A stretch of DNA of 64,000 bases from Mactromeris polynyma. Taxonomy: Eukaryota > Mollusca > Bivalvia > Venerida > Mactridae. The DNA is taken from positions 28,918,762-28,982,761 of the forward strand of contig JASFXZ010000003.1 of assembly GCA_032209605.1 (NCBI GenBank), given 5' to 3'. The notes beneath the pieces were generated by a model. The model did no database searches, was not told where the DNA came from, and was given only the letters and a program-made list of their open reading frames with translations. Positions within the stretch are counted from its first letter, which is position 1. Each line of letters starts with the position of its first letter. Below, piece after piece: positions 12,458 through 25,964 of this stretch. The translations under genes were made by a program, and so were the position numbers.

Positions 12458-15400
12458 GTTAGTTTTGAGATCATACATGGGAACTATGTGCTGATTGGAA
12501 GCCGTGAAGCTTTGGTTCGGAAAACAGAGCTTTATACGTGTCAGATGATTGGTATTGGTAACATTCAACGTGAAACTTCAAAAAATATTATATTTAAGAT
12601 TGTTTTTAATAAATTTTGTTTCATATTCTAGTAAAAGTATTTTACAGCATAGGTATTTAACTATCCGTCAGTCTGCGCTAGTGCCGTTCTATAAATCAAA
12701 ATAAATTACATTCACAAGTATAGTGAATGTAACGTCCCTACATTTAAATAGGGGCATGTGTTATTTTTTTGGAAACCACATTGATTTCATGTCCAAAACA
12801 TATGAGGTGTACGACAATTTCAGATGTGTGTTTTTTCAAAAATATAATTGTGTAACCAAGTAAAACATGTTGCTATGGCGATAACTAATACGACCAAATC
12901 TAGATTTCGTAATTTGGGTCGGTCTGTCTGTGCTCATTGTATTTTCTGACAAAAAAATTGCGAGGAAGCACTTTTTGATTTCCTTTGCATTCAACAATTT
13001 TATCTCAAATTCATCTGACATTTTCTTGGATATTGAAATCACGACCACCAATTATGAAAGTAGAACGATCTTAAGTGATATGGAAGTCTTAAATAACAAT
13101 AATCAGGATAGTGTTGAACAATCTTACCAATACTTGTATTAATCCTAGGACATTCTCAAATTCATGGTAGTTCAATTGTGGCTTTGTTGTTTTGATCGTC
13201 AAATTTATTACACTCTTCTGAAAGGTTTTGGGCCAATCTTCGAAATTACGATGCTCAAATAAATCACAGTCGGGGAGGTGTTTCAGAGATGCGTGAAAGC
13301 TTAATGTCTATATAGTAAAAAAATAAAACCCATTATTTCCAATTACCGCATTGTGACAATGGGGTAAAATGTGACAGAAAACTGAATGAAATGATATGAA
13401 TTTGATAAATATGCTTAACAGTTAACTCCGATCCTTATAATCACAGGCTTATTGAAATATAACCGGATTGATTCTGATCAAAGCGTAATAAATATACGAA
13501 ATTGATTAATTATTTAATCAAACGATCTTTCCTAGAAGGTGGTATTTTACACACACAAAATACGTTTCATGAGTAAAAATCAAAATGAGCTTAGAAACAT
13601 TTGTTGACACGGAAATGTGTTGTGGAATGATACGACAACTCATAGGTCAAGGATGTTGGTTATGAACTATATTTACCAAATGTTAATGCTCATACATGTA
13701 ATTATAGCTCGCTTAAATTATTAATCTACTAAAAATAGATATGGCAATAACTTACTACTTAATGAGTTTTTGTCGTCTAGCGGTTACAATGACTGAATGA
13801 TGGAATTTCAGTACTGCTCTCAACTAACAGTAAAGAGTTGTTCGGTGTGAAGTCAGCCATAGTAGCAGTTGGACTAAATATTGCTTCTGAGCTCTGCTAT
13901 GGGATTTACATCTCTTCTGTGACAACGCAACATGTGATGACACAATTTGCAAGAAGGAAACAATATTTATTCCATATGGTCACTTTGTTTTCATATTGTC
14001 ATTTTGGGCAAATGCTGTCAGTACATGGTGACGTCACATATGATGTTTTCTTGAAATGACGTCACTTAAAGAAGGGGTTGGAAATCGTACAGCGACGCAC
14101 TTCTATCGCATTGAGTCACCAGTATGCTACTTCAGAAGAATCGAATATTGTAATGTTCTACAATCTCAAATATAATTTGAAATAATGTTACAGGTAGTAT
14201 GGAAGAAACGAAATGGTTATATACAGTTAATGCATAAAACTCTCAGATAATAGAAAACGCTAACATTGTAAGAAAAAAGTAACCTCACAAAATGGCAATG
14301 ACAGAGTATGACAACACTACGGTGTAAAATATTAACTGTTACAGTCGTATTACTGTCGGTATTGTTAGCAGTAAGAACAGTTATATTGCTGCTGTGGGTA
14401 CTGCTCCTATTGTCAACGTCACACTCATTAAAGAGTTGATACATAGCTAACGTTTCCATACATGTTTTGTCTCGTTTCTCATTTGTGAATATAACTCTAA
14501 TGGTGAAAATAACTATAATGGTGAATATAAGATAAGAGAACACATCTGTTACTGATGCTATGACCGATAAAACAACTGTGGCAAATCAAGTACATCATGA
14601 ATTCATTTCAGATATAATTGTAATTTCATAGTCTTCGTTAAATTCAAAACGTGTTACACATAATTTATTCATTAACTGTTATTATGCTTATGCATTTTTT
14701 ATTTCATGAGATATGAAATAAACAGTTTAACTGGAATTGAAAGACACAAGACGATAATAAATAATAAACAGACGTGTTCATATCTGTTACATTATTAAAA
14801 TGTTCGCCTTGAACGTTAGAGGCACATCACACACCACAGTGCATAAACAATTAAAACAGTGTTGAAAGTTTATAAGAGTTTTATCTGTGTGCTTGTTATA
14901 TTCTGTTTATTATCCGGAAACATATAATTACCAACATCGGGAAAAGAAACACAGTAACAAAAGCCAAACTGTTCTAGATCTGTACTTTATGAGGCAGCGA
15001 ATTGATCACCGTACTATTATAATTAATGCTTAAGGAGTGTTTATTTCTCGTCAATAAGAGACCTGAAAACTCTTTCTTAATTATTCATGTTCTTATATCT
15101 GTTTCCCTCTATTCGTCTTATGGTTAAATAATTATAAGTGCTGATGTCTAGTTAAGTGTTGTCTGCTTAACGTCAGTTCAAATGAAGTTTTCATTACAGA
15201 TTAAACAACTTTCGTTTTTTTCAAACAATATAGTAATAGATCCGAACGTTCATTTTTTATTATAATATCGCATTGTATTTATTTAGGAAATAATAACAAA
15301 ATGCGCGACCATAATGTGAAAACAAAATTGATTTCCGAATGTGTATTTTAGCTAATTATTAATCAACTGTTTAATCCAAGCATTTAATATATAGACAATT

Positions 15401-17548
15401 TGTCAGAAAAAAATACTCCATCAAACCCCCTCGCTATAAACATCAAATTGTGTAAGATAATTTGTTAAATATTTATTTTTTCAATTTATTGGGGAAAATA
15501 TAAATTGTTTTCGTTGATTTGTCAATCAATCATTAATTGTATGTACGATTTATGTTGTATTATTCATGGTTATTCGATGTAATTATGTGTTCAATCTAAA
15601 AACGTTTACAAATAATATAATGCGTATAATGTGTTTAAATGTTTGTAAAACTAATCACAGATTTATCATGAACGCATTTTTGTTCAATCATTTTAAATAC
15701 TTAATGGAAAAATATATAAGACACATAATTAAATAAAAAAATTGGGCTGTTAATTTTGGGATAATGATGGTTAAAGATGTTGCATGTTTTATATCATTTA
15801 CAAAGATTTCAGCATGGTTTATAAACGTATCAACAGGAACATTTGGGTGTTCAGGATCTGTGTATTAATATGAATGTATATCTTGTCATTAAAATCCATA
15901 TCAAGATGTCCTCGTAAAAGCATAATTTATACATTAAAATAATTATATGTTGATAATTATATTCATTTTGGCAGAGAGTCTGACAGTATGTTTGAGTTGT
16001 TCGTGAAAAAAGATGATGAAATTAGATAAATGAAATCTAACAAATATTGATGAAACAAATAACTGAATCAGTATACCGGTATTTTAGTTTAAATAAATGT
16101 TACAATTATTGAGGTGACTCATAGTATAATGAACACATGAATGAAAACTTGTAAATAATATTATTCTTGAAATGAAATATTTCATGATCGTTATATCAAT
16201 CTTTGTTGTGTACATAAACTATCAACGTCGTTTAAATTTTATAAGTTTTATATCAAAATGGTTACACGGAACTTGAATTATTATGAAAATTGTTAACTCC
16301 CTATTTTTCACGTTAAACAAATTGTAAAAAAAATTCCAACAACTAATAAATGATTTTTTTTGTAAAATAATTTAATATTCCATTTCCTCCCCAAACCGTC
16401 ATCATAGATGTTACACAGTTTAGGTTTTAACAAATCTGACTTTTCATGGTTGAAGCAAAATGTTATCGTAGTTTATTGATGTGTCTGATGTTATTTTGAT
16501 TATCAATTTCTGCAGTTAGACTTCATTGAAAAATGCAATATTTCAATTAATGTGAGTCTCTTTATAAACACCAAATAGTTTGTCTACATCAGATATTGTC
16601 ATACACATTTACAGCCGTAACATTTCATTACGATTTAATATTGAAAATCAAAAAATCAAAAGAGAAATGGTTATTGGTCGAATGTGCTCAAATAAGTGAA
16701 TAATTGTTCCACGTAATTTGTAAAACATAAAATTAATTTACGAAAAGTCAAAATGAAAATGATCAAACCCATACTGTGACTGATGAAAACGATAAAGAAT
16801 TCAAGTCGTATCTGAAATCTCAGACACGAAATTGGTTATTGAAAATGTTTTATAAATCAAAACAGCACATTGTAATATCCAATTATTTTTGCACATTTCA
16901 ACTGATGATAACATGTTTTTAGATAAACGAACGATATTCCTAAATTTGTTTAAGTTAGAGGTAACACAAATTATACATTTCGAGTGTACGTAATTAGTAG
17001 CCACAGCACGCGCCAAACACCAATAAAGACACGATAATTAAAGGGTAGGACTACATTTGCGCATGCCTAAAAAGCACTCGGGTATTATTTCCCTTGTCGA
17101 AAAAAATATCAAATACATTTAAAACTTTGGATGTGTGTAAGATCCGTGCATATCAGTACTACGGATCTCTTATTAGTATCACCGTGTTTAAACCTATGAT
17201 CATTGAAAGCTTAACAATGTTAGAACCCCTATTAGTCACGGATAGTGTAGTAAAAACAAGCTACATTGTAATGGTTAACTTGAATTGTTAAAACAAAACT
17301 ATGTTGCACCAATGGCATTTCATCAGTAGAGTAAACTGATAGAACGACTCTGCATTGCAAACTGAACACTGCGGAAAGGTGGAAAGATAATGACAACTGA
17401 TAAAGTCCAAACACTAGGTGGCACTAAGTGCGATTATATCAAATATTTTCATAAGGGATGTAGTTTCTTAATAAAAACAGTACGCTATGTTTCTAAAATC
17501 TTTAATTAAAGTACGTCTTTGACTTTATTAAAACCACTTACATTGCAG
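12458..17548 (+). other. Uncx: Uncx intron 2 (5091 bp)
   Basis: GTTAGT donor at 12458 to the TTGCAG acceptor ending at 17548, phase 0. It contains one copy of a dispersed CRE-bearing repeat (13858-14120). The 103-108 codon ORFs inside have no recognisable domain. The rest is A+T-rich DNA without identified features, apart from a GCGCATGC string near 17058. Confidence 0.85.
13858..14120 (+). repeat. Dispersed repeat, copy 1, with paired CRE sites
   Basis: Aligns by eye along most of its length with 58397-58690, same orientation. Shared strings include GCAACATGTGATG, CATGGTGACGTCACAT and GGAAATCGTACAGCG. Two perfect TGACGTCA palindromes lie at 14029-14036 and 14057-14064, 28 bp apart start to start. 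The internal 73-codon ORF is not conserved in copy 2. Element class unknown; no terminal inverted repeats or tRNA-like head seen. Confidence 0.7.
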
Positions 17549-18034
17549 GTGTGGTATCAAAATCGCCGAGCGAAGTGGAGAAAACAGGAGCACACACGAA
17601 AAGGACCCGGACGACCGGCTCATAATTCTCACCCTCAAACATGTAGCGGGGAACCAATCGGGGAGGAGGAAATAAAAAAGAGGGAATGGGAGAAACTCGA
17701 TAGGAAAAAGAAGAAACAAGAAGAAAGATTACGGAAACTCGAAGAAAAGAAGAAACTGTTTAACTCAATGAGCAGTTTCTCAAACACTTCGAGCAGTAGT
17801 TGTGATATGCCAAAGCACAATCAGGAAGACATTGAAGATAAAAATGATGAAACAAGAATAAAAAATGTAACAGAGGAAAACAAAGACACAGTTATGGGAA
17901 TTCATGAACAAAATGCATCAGTGAACAATAATGTACAAGCAAATCGACGAAAGAATCCATTCAGCATTGACAGTTTGCTAGAAAAGAAATCAGACAATGG
18001 TGTGGAAAGTGATGCAAAATTAAAAGACAGTTAA
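17549..18034 (+). CDS. Uncx: Uncx homeobox gene, coding exon 3 (recognition helix to C terminus)
   Basis: Encodes residues 162-322 and ends at TAA (18032-18034). It begins VWYQNRRAKWRK, the homeodomain recognition helix, with Gln50 and Asn51 present but Tyr instead of Phe at position 49. It is followed by KGPGRPAHNSHPQTCSGEP (residues 179-197), a signature of the UNCX/Unc-4 family. Residues 200-231 form a highly charged, probably helical segment. Residues 240-295 are polar and low in complexity. NPFSIDSLL (FSIDSLL at 299-305) is an eh1 motif of the kind through which Unc-4 proteins recruit Groucho/TLE co-repressors. The protein ends 17 residues later, much shorter than vertebrate UNCX (over 500 residues). 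The intron acceptor is ACATTGCAG|GTG. Confidence 0.95.
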   Translation: MWYQNRRAKWRKQEHTRKGPGRPAHNSHPQTCSGEPIGEEEIKKREWEKLDRKKKKQEERLRKLEEKKKLFNSMSSFSNTSSSSCDMPKHNQEDIEDKNDETRIKNVTEENKDTVMGIHEQNASVNNNVQANRRKNPFSIDSLLEKKSDNGVESDAKLKDS

Positions 18035-18825
18035 AATTTTCTGCAATTCATGGAAATATATATACCTCAATGTTTGTGTTAATTTAATATGTGTCCATTG
18101 TTTTCTTTTTTACAATTTGTCTTTATTCTTTACACCATCAATTGTCTCTCCTCTAATAATTTGATAGTTGTGACCTAAGAACTTCAATCAATGATCTGTA
18201 TTCACAGATAAGCGTTTTGTGGGTTGTAAAGAACACTGAATTCAATGTGCTATATATCTTTTCTACTATAGCATTGGTTATGTATCTAGTCATGAAGCAA
18301 TGTACCATTTGCTGTGTTGCCTTGTCTGTCGTTGGTTGCTGGACTAAGCCTTGAAATACATTTTAATGGTGAAAACCCCAACTTTAATGTTGACATTAAT
18401 GTTTAAAAGATTTGCAGCGACAGCTTCTGTTTTATTTCTATGTTTCACTTAATTGTTAACAACGACAATCATTATTCTGCTGAATAAGTCTATTTCCCAA
18501 TAATCACCATTTTCCCATGCCTCATTACCTATGTGCTATATATTGTGGGAGTGAATTTGGACAACTTTATCTCAACTATAAGTATATGACTTAATCTACA
18601 ACATATATATAGCAAACATGTTTTCGGCACTATCATAAAGTCATGTATCACTGGAATCTGTGTAACAAGTTGATTTGTAATTTTATTATACATAATATTA
18701 TATACGAACACTCAAATGGGCAGATATCTGATTGTCAAAAGTGAACATGTATGATGTACATGTATTTATTTGTTAATTACGATATTACACGATACTATGA
18801 TAATAAAACTAAACTATAAAATGTG
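18035..18825 (+). terminator. Uncx: Uncx 3' UTR and polyadenylation signal
   Basis: After the stop codon the first canonical AATAAA I find is at 18802-18807, followed by a GT/T-rich stretch at 18822-18850 that could serve as the downstream element. That predicts a 3' UTR of about 790 bases. Non-canonical signals upstream cannot be excluded. Confidence 0.45.
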
Positions 18826-19262
18826 CTTATTTATTTCTGGTGTCTTTCTACACTTTATCATCACCATTAGACTCTACTGCCTGCAAATCACAATATTTTA
18901 ACAATATGTATGTCGATGCTGTGAGCTTTGTCCGAGGAAGGTAAACAACAGCATGTTTATTATATAACTAAACGTTTTTAAGAATGAATATAAGCGAGAA
19001 AGAAAGAGACAAAGATAAAATCAAAATACCATTAAGCATTCGATTACATTATATCGAATGTAGGCATTTCTATATTGAAATATTGTAATTAAACAACTAT
19101 CAAGGTCAGGCAACACAAATTTTACAGCGTACAAGGTGCAATATAATTATTACAATGAATGACATCGTGTCAATGTTCACATCGAGTTGGATGTGTTGAT
19201 TTAAGCATTTACGAAACAAGCAATATAACATAGAAAACAAAGATATAGTTTCGCACAGATTA

Positions 19263-19420
19263 GTTTATTTATTTAATAAAGTCTCATCAATGTACAATCA
19301 TATAATATATACACAATACAAATTATAACAATAAAAGTACATTGTCATTCCATTCTGGAGTTACAAGAGACTATACATGTATAACAATAAATGTTTACAC
19401 ACATGTAAAGATATAGTGAT
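19263..19420 (-). mobile_element. Retroposon-like 3' end, copy A
   Basis: Shares with 30644-30785 the strings AATGTACAATCATATAATAT, AACAATAAAAGTACATTG and ATTCTGGAG, then TACACACATGTA. On the reverse strand each copy ends in TAAATAAATAAA-type sequence, like the 3' end of a non-LTR element. No protein-coding part is left. The element class is inferred. Confidence 0.5.
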
Positions 19421-19860
19421 ATTCCAACTGTAAAAATGAATATTAAAGTCGAAAAAGCAGGACATGCCACAACCACAGAGCAGAGCCACGCTATAAGCAC
19501 GAGGAGAGAGGAACATACCTTCGTAAACAATTACATGACAAAGGAACAAGACAGAGACATACATGAGTGTCAAAAGAAGAAGCTTGCTTGAAACTGTCAT
19601 TGCAAAAACACCACTACACTCAACTGCTTTTTTAATTGGTCACTTTTTATATTATCATACTTTTCAAAATAAATACAGAGAAATATAAATTGGCCAACTG
19701 TGTTTTATTTTACTCTTACCCATGCAATTATCCTTTGAAATCCAAAAGTCCCATATAATTGTACAAAATAGTCGACCTGTTGATTTCTATCAGATTATAA
19801 GATGCAGAAATATGGGATGACCAATTAAAAATATGTTTGAGTGTACATCTTGAAATAATG

Positions 19861-19932
19861 AATAAGCTGCTACAGGGAACGCCACATACATAAGAAAATG
19901 CCTCCCCACACAGGCCTCCTGGAAAACAACAG
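19861..19932. repeat. Short dispersed repeat, copy A
   Basis: About 72 bp are shared with 37806-37878: GAACGCCACATACATAAGA, then CCTCC..ACACAG.CCTCC.GG and AAAACA. Flanks differ. Family unknown; an old mobile-element fragment is the simplest reading. Confidence 0.55.
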
Positions 19933-21786
19933 TCATTGGTGGTAAACTTACTGTAATAATCGAGTTGGTCAAGGCTTATGTTCGATGAGTTTTATCATGC
20001 GTTATATATCTTTGTTGATTGGGAGATCTGGTCATAAATGAAAGTGAATAAGTCTTTAACTGTACATAATGATGATGGTAAAAGATAATTAAATATGTTC
20101 TGGTTATTGGTCAGGAGATACCACACAAGAATGAACAATCGACCGCAGTGTATGAAACCATGTATAATTGGTGGTAATATAATGTGGTAGATCATACCAG
20201 CACCAGGTATGTGATCATGATACCGGAAAATTCATCAGTCATCGTTAAAATTAAATACTAAAACCATACACTCAATATATGACTCGTGTTATATTCCCAT
20301 TAAATATATTAATAGCATATTAATACTATTTATTTATCTAAGTCAGTCCAGGTGTTTGAAGAGACATCTTCTCAAAACGACTTTACCTTAGCTACATTTC
20401 ATCTATATAAAATAATGGTTTGGATGTGAAGGTGAGAGGACATTTAGGTACCGGTACATCACTAGAGGGTATAGGTATGAACACTCTGTTTCTACACAGT
20501 TTGTAGCAATACTAACCTTCCCTTTCTGCTCCACAATACATAAACATGTAAATTTGTACATGGCAATGGTAGACTGCGTAGCTTGGGTGTCCTGGCAACC
20601 TTTTGAACCTTCACATTTGGTCATACTCTTTCGTATTGAAGGTTTGATGTATAAAAGAAGAAGGTTTCATATACAAACACTGGCTTTACCAATTGTCTAC
20701 ACATTATGACACTCACTATTTCATGAGCAAGTTATTTCTGTTAAATCTTCAGTCCCCGTATATTGTTTAATTTATCGCACATTGAAGCATCGGAGTTTTC
20801 AATGGTCTCCCTTTCCAGAACATTTCTAAACTGTTAAAGACTCACAAATATATTAATGCCTAAGTCTAGTAAAGTCTCTCTTATATCAGAAATAAATGTC
20901 TATGTCAGACGTATATTGCAACACCCGTGATTGATTATTGAAATCGTACAAAACCCTCTACCATAGGAAGATTTAACTCAATCTCCGAATTTAATGGAAT
21001 TTAATAAAAGTACGCACAGATTATGGAGAAATTCCCATCAATTAATCGGTCATCAATTAAATGATTACAAATTACACGACATGTCTCTTCCTTGTATTTC
21101 CTTGTTAGGTCTTAGTGAGTCTCGCGCGAACTGGATCCCTATTAGGGAGCACAGATGGATGTTTCAGTCAGTTATTTCTGATCATATCGGGTCCCGGAAG
21201 ACACAACACACGACGAACCAATGGATTATTTTCATTAAACTGTCAAATTGATTCTTAAAATGTTACAAAATATTACCCACTGAAGCATAAATGGAGGGAT
21301 TATTGTTTTAAAATTCAATCCTAGAGTCATCAGACGAGCATCAAAGCTAATCCCGTTTTTCTCCAGAAATTTCTCCAAATCTCGTGAGATTCGAGATAAA
21401 CAGCTGTTTGATTTGTTATTATAATTAATCTTTCTTTCTTTTAACCATTCCATTTGAAGATCACTAACGCGGCATAGGAAATATTTAATTCGGTGAAACA
21501 ACAACATCAATTATGATATTTGGAAATGACATGAATAACGGGGGAATGACAGAAAGTATGTCCCACAGCTGAGACCGTGGCACTAATATCAGACAGATTC
21601 CGACTGATAGAATCATCTCTCTCTCTCTGTATATAAGCTCTACAGTCCAATAAAATGCAAATTAAAAATGTTCAAATCTCAAACGAATGGCTCTAAGTGA
21701 CAGACAGAAGTTAAGAGAGATATCAGGTACAACTTGAAATCCACTCCTACAAGTTCCGCCTTACCAAAAGAAACGAGCTCTTAAAT

Positions 21787-21870
21787 TAAAAATGTGTAAA
21801 AATGTGTAAAATGTGTAAAAGGTGTAAAAATGTGTAAAAATGTGTAAAAATGTGTAAAAATGTGTAAAAG
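21787..21870. repeat. 10-bp minisatellite (AAAAATGTGT)n
   Basis: Eight to nine units of AAAAATGTGT, the early ones with single-base deletions and one AAAAGGTGT variant, the last four perfect. Confidence 0.9.
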
Positions 21871-24800
21871 TTATTGACTTTGATTCAAAATGCTATTATC
21901 ACGAATTTAATGCATAATAAAACACGCATTTATATAATTCATAGTTTCGGAACCTATTTGAGTGCTCCTAGGATAAGTGAGAGGTTGGGTGTTTACTTAA
22001 ACAAGAACTAACCCATGTGGTGTTATGGGCACGGACCGCTCCACGGTGGTACACCTGTTTCATCCATCATTCATGTTAGTTATTCCTCTCTATTTTGCCT
22101 TGGTTAACGTGATGAGTGTTGATGATTATGTTTCGTGTCACCTCGTGCTTTCGGAATGGATGTACGCGTTGTATTGGCATTTCTTGTCTGACTTTTATTT
22201 TTGAGGCGCTTTAGCGTCTCATTGCTATCATCGTCAACCGGATGGTCTACTCAAAGTACCGCCATATCTATCGTCTCAAGAAAATAGTACATGTAAAGTC
22301 CCCTGGCGTCATTATAAATATGATTAGTATAATGGCTGATTTGCCAGAAATATATCAATTGTGGTATGGCGGGAGTCTTGATATAAACGGCTTTTCTGGA
22401 TTATTTGTGTCATTTTTGGTGAATGAGTTTACCCGAATAATCGCGTATTAATTTCTAATACGATAATATGAAAAACGTGCAATCTTGTCTTGGAAGCGCC
22501 TCCCAGTACATTCAGTCCTTTGATTACTTATTATTGGACTGTTATATTATATTGTAAACTACACTAGATGGTTAACAGGCTGTTTAACTAATGTAGGACA
22601 GTGGTTTTGGTAAAGCGTAAATGCTGAAATTAAATTGAGGAAGCTCGACTCTATTGTATTGGAGAAGAACGTTTTTGAGATTCGTAAAACTAGTCAGACA
22701 AGAATGAAATGAGATGTACCTACAATGTTGTAGCGAGAACAACACCTTCATTTAATTACCCACAGCAATTTCACTATTCAGCCAAGATTCTTTTAATTAT
22801 ATGATGAAAGACTGAACCAATGTATTAACTTTTGTAAAAAAGTCATTATTCATAGCCATACTTTTACAAAGTTTACTAAGTAACATTTTTGGAGTGTCAT
22901 GAAGTAGTTATATATCGGTAATAAAAAAGAATGTTACAGGTGAGGACAATAATATTACAATAAATGAATTAAATTGTTACTTATTATTGCAGCAATGTTA
23001 TAAAACGATCATCCTCTAGCATACATCAGTAATCTCTTTGATCACGATTTTATTGCCATATTTTCAAAGCTTTAACGTAGATAAATCATATTTAACACAA
23101 CATTATTTATTATATTATATTATTAATAATAGTTGGTTACAAGCTGAGCAGAAGAAACTTATTAATAATTCACACTTAACCTGAACGTAATTATAATGTT
23201 ATCTAATTGGTTGTTCTTAGAACTAGCAGCTATGACAGCAGTTAAGTTTTAAAATGTAATGTAAAATGACACAGTTACACAAGCGTTCACGTCCGCTTAT
23301 AGTATCCGAATACGACTTAATGTTTTAACATTAATAAAATTAATTTAGTTTCAACATTGCTTGCAGACCATCCAGATAAATTTTAGGTCATTTCTGAAAT
23401 GAATTGCACTTATAGAACAAACTCGTTGAAGCGACATACATGTATTGAGTAAATGTTGTTTTTCGCAAATATGACACTCGGAGTAGATTCTACAAATCAT
23501 TTTTGAACAAATCGTCAATTTCTTAAGAAAAACAATTCATGGCACCATATCTTACCAGTGAGGTCCTAGATTGTTCCACAAAATCAGAAACAATTAGAAA
23601 CATTTATACAAGTAATCTGATATCAATATTGGCAGGTTTTATAAAGCTTCATATACTTTAGGAATACAAGGTTCACCGTGTTTCTATGAAAGCTAATGGT
23701 CCTCTTGTGAAGAACTCTAGTTTCAGAAATGTGAGCAACTTTTTAAATACCTTCTTTCTCCAGTATCGTGTGTAATTATTTTGTATACAAATCCATTTCT
23801 TGTATGTAAAGTCATTGTAAATCATGTCAGTCTTTTGTTTGTTATCGACGAGGCTGAAAATATTGTTAAATAATTTAGATATGCTTTTGTCTAAATCTCC
23901 TGATTGTGAAACATTGTAGGAATAGGATTTTATCAGAATTTGACAGGTTATGTTGTTGATTGCTAAGATAGACGTAGTTTTGTGTTCTAAATTGGGTCTA
24001 AATTTCGTTCATAGATTGTTTTTAATTACCTAGATATCTATTTCTGTTAGCGTACTCTAGGGTCATCGAAGCCACAAACATCAAATAGACCGCCTTGAAG
24101 TTTGGAAAGCAATAGAAGTAAGAAACTCTATTAAGGTTTTGACCTGGAATAGTCAGTATTTTTACCGATGATAGAACATGGTCGCACTTTTGCAAATGAA
24201 ATCAGTGGCCTAATCGAGTACTTTTACAGAACTACTAAACAGAAGCCGAGTTGTACGCTTCTCGCGGATGAAATTCAGAATATGTTTAGTTCTAGAATCC
24301 TTGTAACGGTTTTCTGTATTCAACTTTACAATCCATGTAACAGGGGTTAGACATCAAAGCGCCCTCGGAATTCCCCCGCAATCTCTTATCAGTATTCACG
24401 TACAAACCGTTGGATTATAGGCTTGACATAGGCAGTCACAGAGCGTACAACACTGCCTGATAGTACAACACGAGAAAGCAGAATGTATCTTTATTGTCGA
24501 AAGTAATTAAATTTGAATTAATCAACTAGCTTGAAACAAGAATAATCAGCGATCGTATTGAATAAAAGACACCGTGTCTGTAATTGTCGAACCCACCAAA
24601 GATGGAAATAATCAGAAAAATTTGCATCTATATTGGTTGTTAATCTGGTGAGGTCCAACGGATCTGTTCGTCTTGTATGCTTCACTTGAGCCTGATAATC
24701 ACATAGACAAATATGCTGTGATTTTGTTTCTGGAACATTCATTCTGCTGTTGCTGTCAAATGTTGCCATAAAGTACGTATACAAGAAATGTACAAGTACT

Positions 24801-25964
24801 TCGGTAAATAACGATCATGCAGAGCGGTCTTAAATGTCAAAGCAAGTGTTGTTCTGTTTCCCATACCCTTCCCTTGTGTTTTGTTGAGTACCCAATCCCA
24901 TTTTTTGTTTTGATTCTTGCACTGAGGATCAGTTTCGGAAGGCCCTGTTTTGTGGAGCTTACCTTCTCTGTGATACACATTCTAACGTTTCACTCGTATT
25001 GAAAATTCAGTTAAAGGGCAATTAATTCCACAGTAGGACACTTGAAAAAAAAAGACAGAACATCGACGAAAAAGGTAGACTTGGAGTAGATTATCATCCC
25101 TACAACCGTGGTACGCACCCATCATGAACTCAAACTGTATTGAACCAAAACATATATAAATCGAACTTAAAAGACGACTTTATTGGTGATAAATATATTT
25201 ACACCTATCTGATTACCGTGTTAATTCATCATTATAGGATTCAAAAAAGTATTTTTATTTAGGAGTGGGAATGTTGATGTTCCATTGTGTTTGTCCCCTT
25301 ATCGTTGACATGAACTTGCAATGCTTGGTCGCTTTATATGTCTTATAGTACTAATTATAAAAGTACTATTTAATTTATAGCTCATTTACAAGACGGTAGC
25401 ACTCGTGGTTCTCCGAAGAATGTTGTAGTCTCCTAAAGCCTGTACCTGAAATCGTGATAGCAATGTTTAGACTGAGATTTAACATGCATATGTACGTGTA
25501 TGTAAATGTGTGATATTTTGAACACCATTTATTTTTGTATAATGTGTGCTTTTTGAATTGTTCACGATAAGAAATCTACATGTAGTATGTTAATTGATCG
25601 TGATATTCGCATTCCTGTTTGTTATGGAGAAGATAATATTCTACAGCTTGCTTATAACAAAATATGTATTGAACATCGAAGGCAGAATATTGAGTTATAA
25701 ATGCATTGTAGTGCGCAATTCTTCTTCTGTTTCTGTTGTTATAAATTAAACAGTCGCAAAAATTGTACACGAGTCATAAGTTATACATTCAATAATTTAC
25801 GTAGCAAAGTTATAAATCTTTCGGCGAAGGATCAAAGTCTAACTTATCATATAAAGATGATTATCAAATAATAAAATACAAATAAAATAGTTTAACAGAT
25901 CAGCACCTGGTATCGCTAGATTGTTATTTTTTAAGGAAACATATTCATCGATCTGTCATCCATT

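Larger units (their letters stand above)
18830..25960. other. Gene desert block 1
   Basis: No exon recognised on either strand. It holds a retroposon-like tail (19263-19420), a short dispersed repeat (19861-19932) and a 10-bp array (21787-21870). Two overlapping reverse-strand ORFs at 24518-24978 have no recognisable domain. The rest is A+T-rich. Confidence 0.45.

Noticed and set aside
12458..12631. Coding extension of Uncx exon 2 past the donor
   Set aside because: The homeodomain breaks off after VESRVQ at a GTTAGT donor and resumes exactly in frame at 17549.
17040..17075. NRF1-type GCGCATGC site near exon 3 as an internal promoter
   Set aside because: Similar strings occur near 46665 and 40030 and only part of the full palindrome is present; no initiator context.
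20994..21251. 85-codon ORF as a gene
   Set aside because: No recognisable domain, no codon bias I can judge, no splice or poly(A) context.
24518..24978. Two overlapping reverse ORFs as exons of one gene
   Set aside because: Different frames, no consensus splice pair linking them and no family resemblance.
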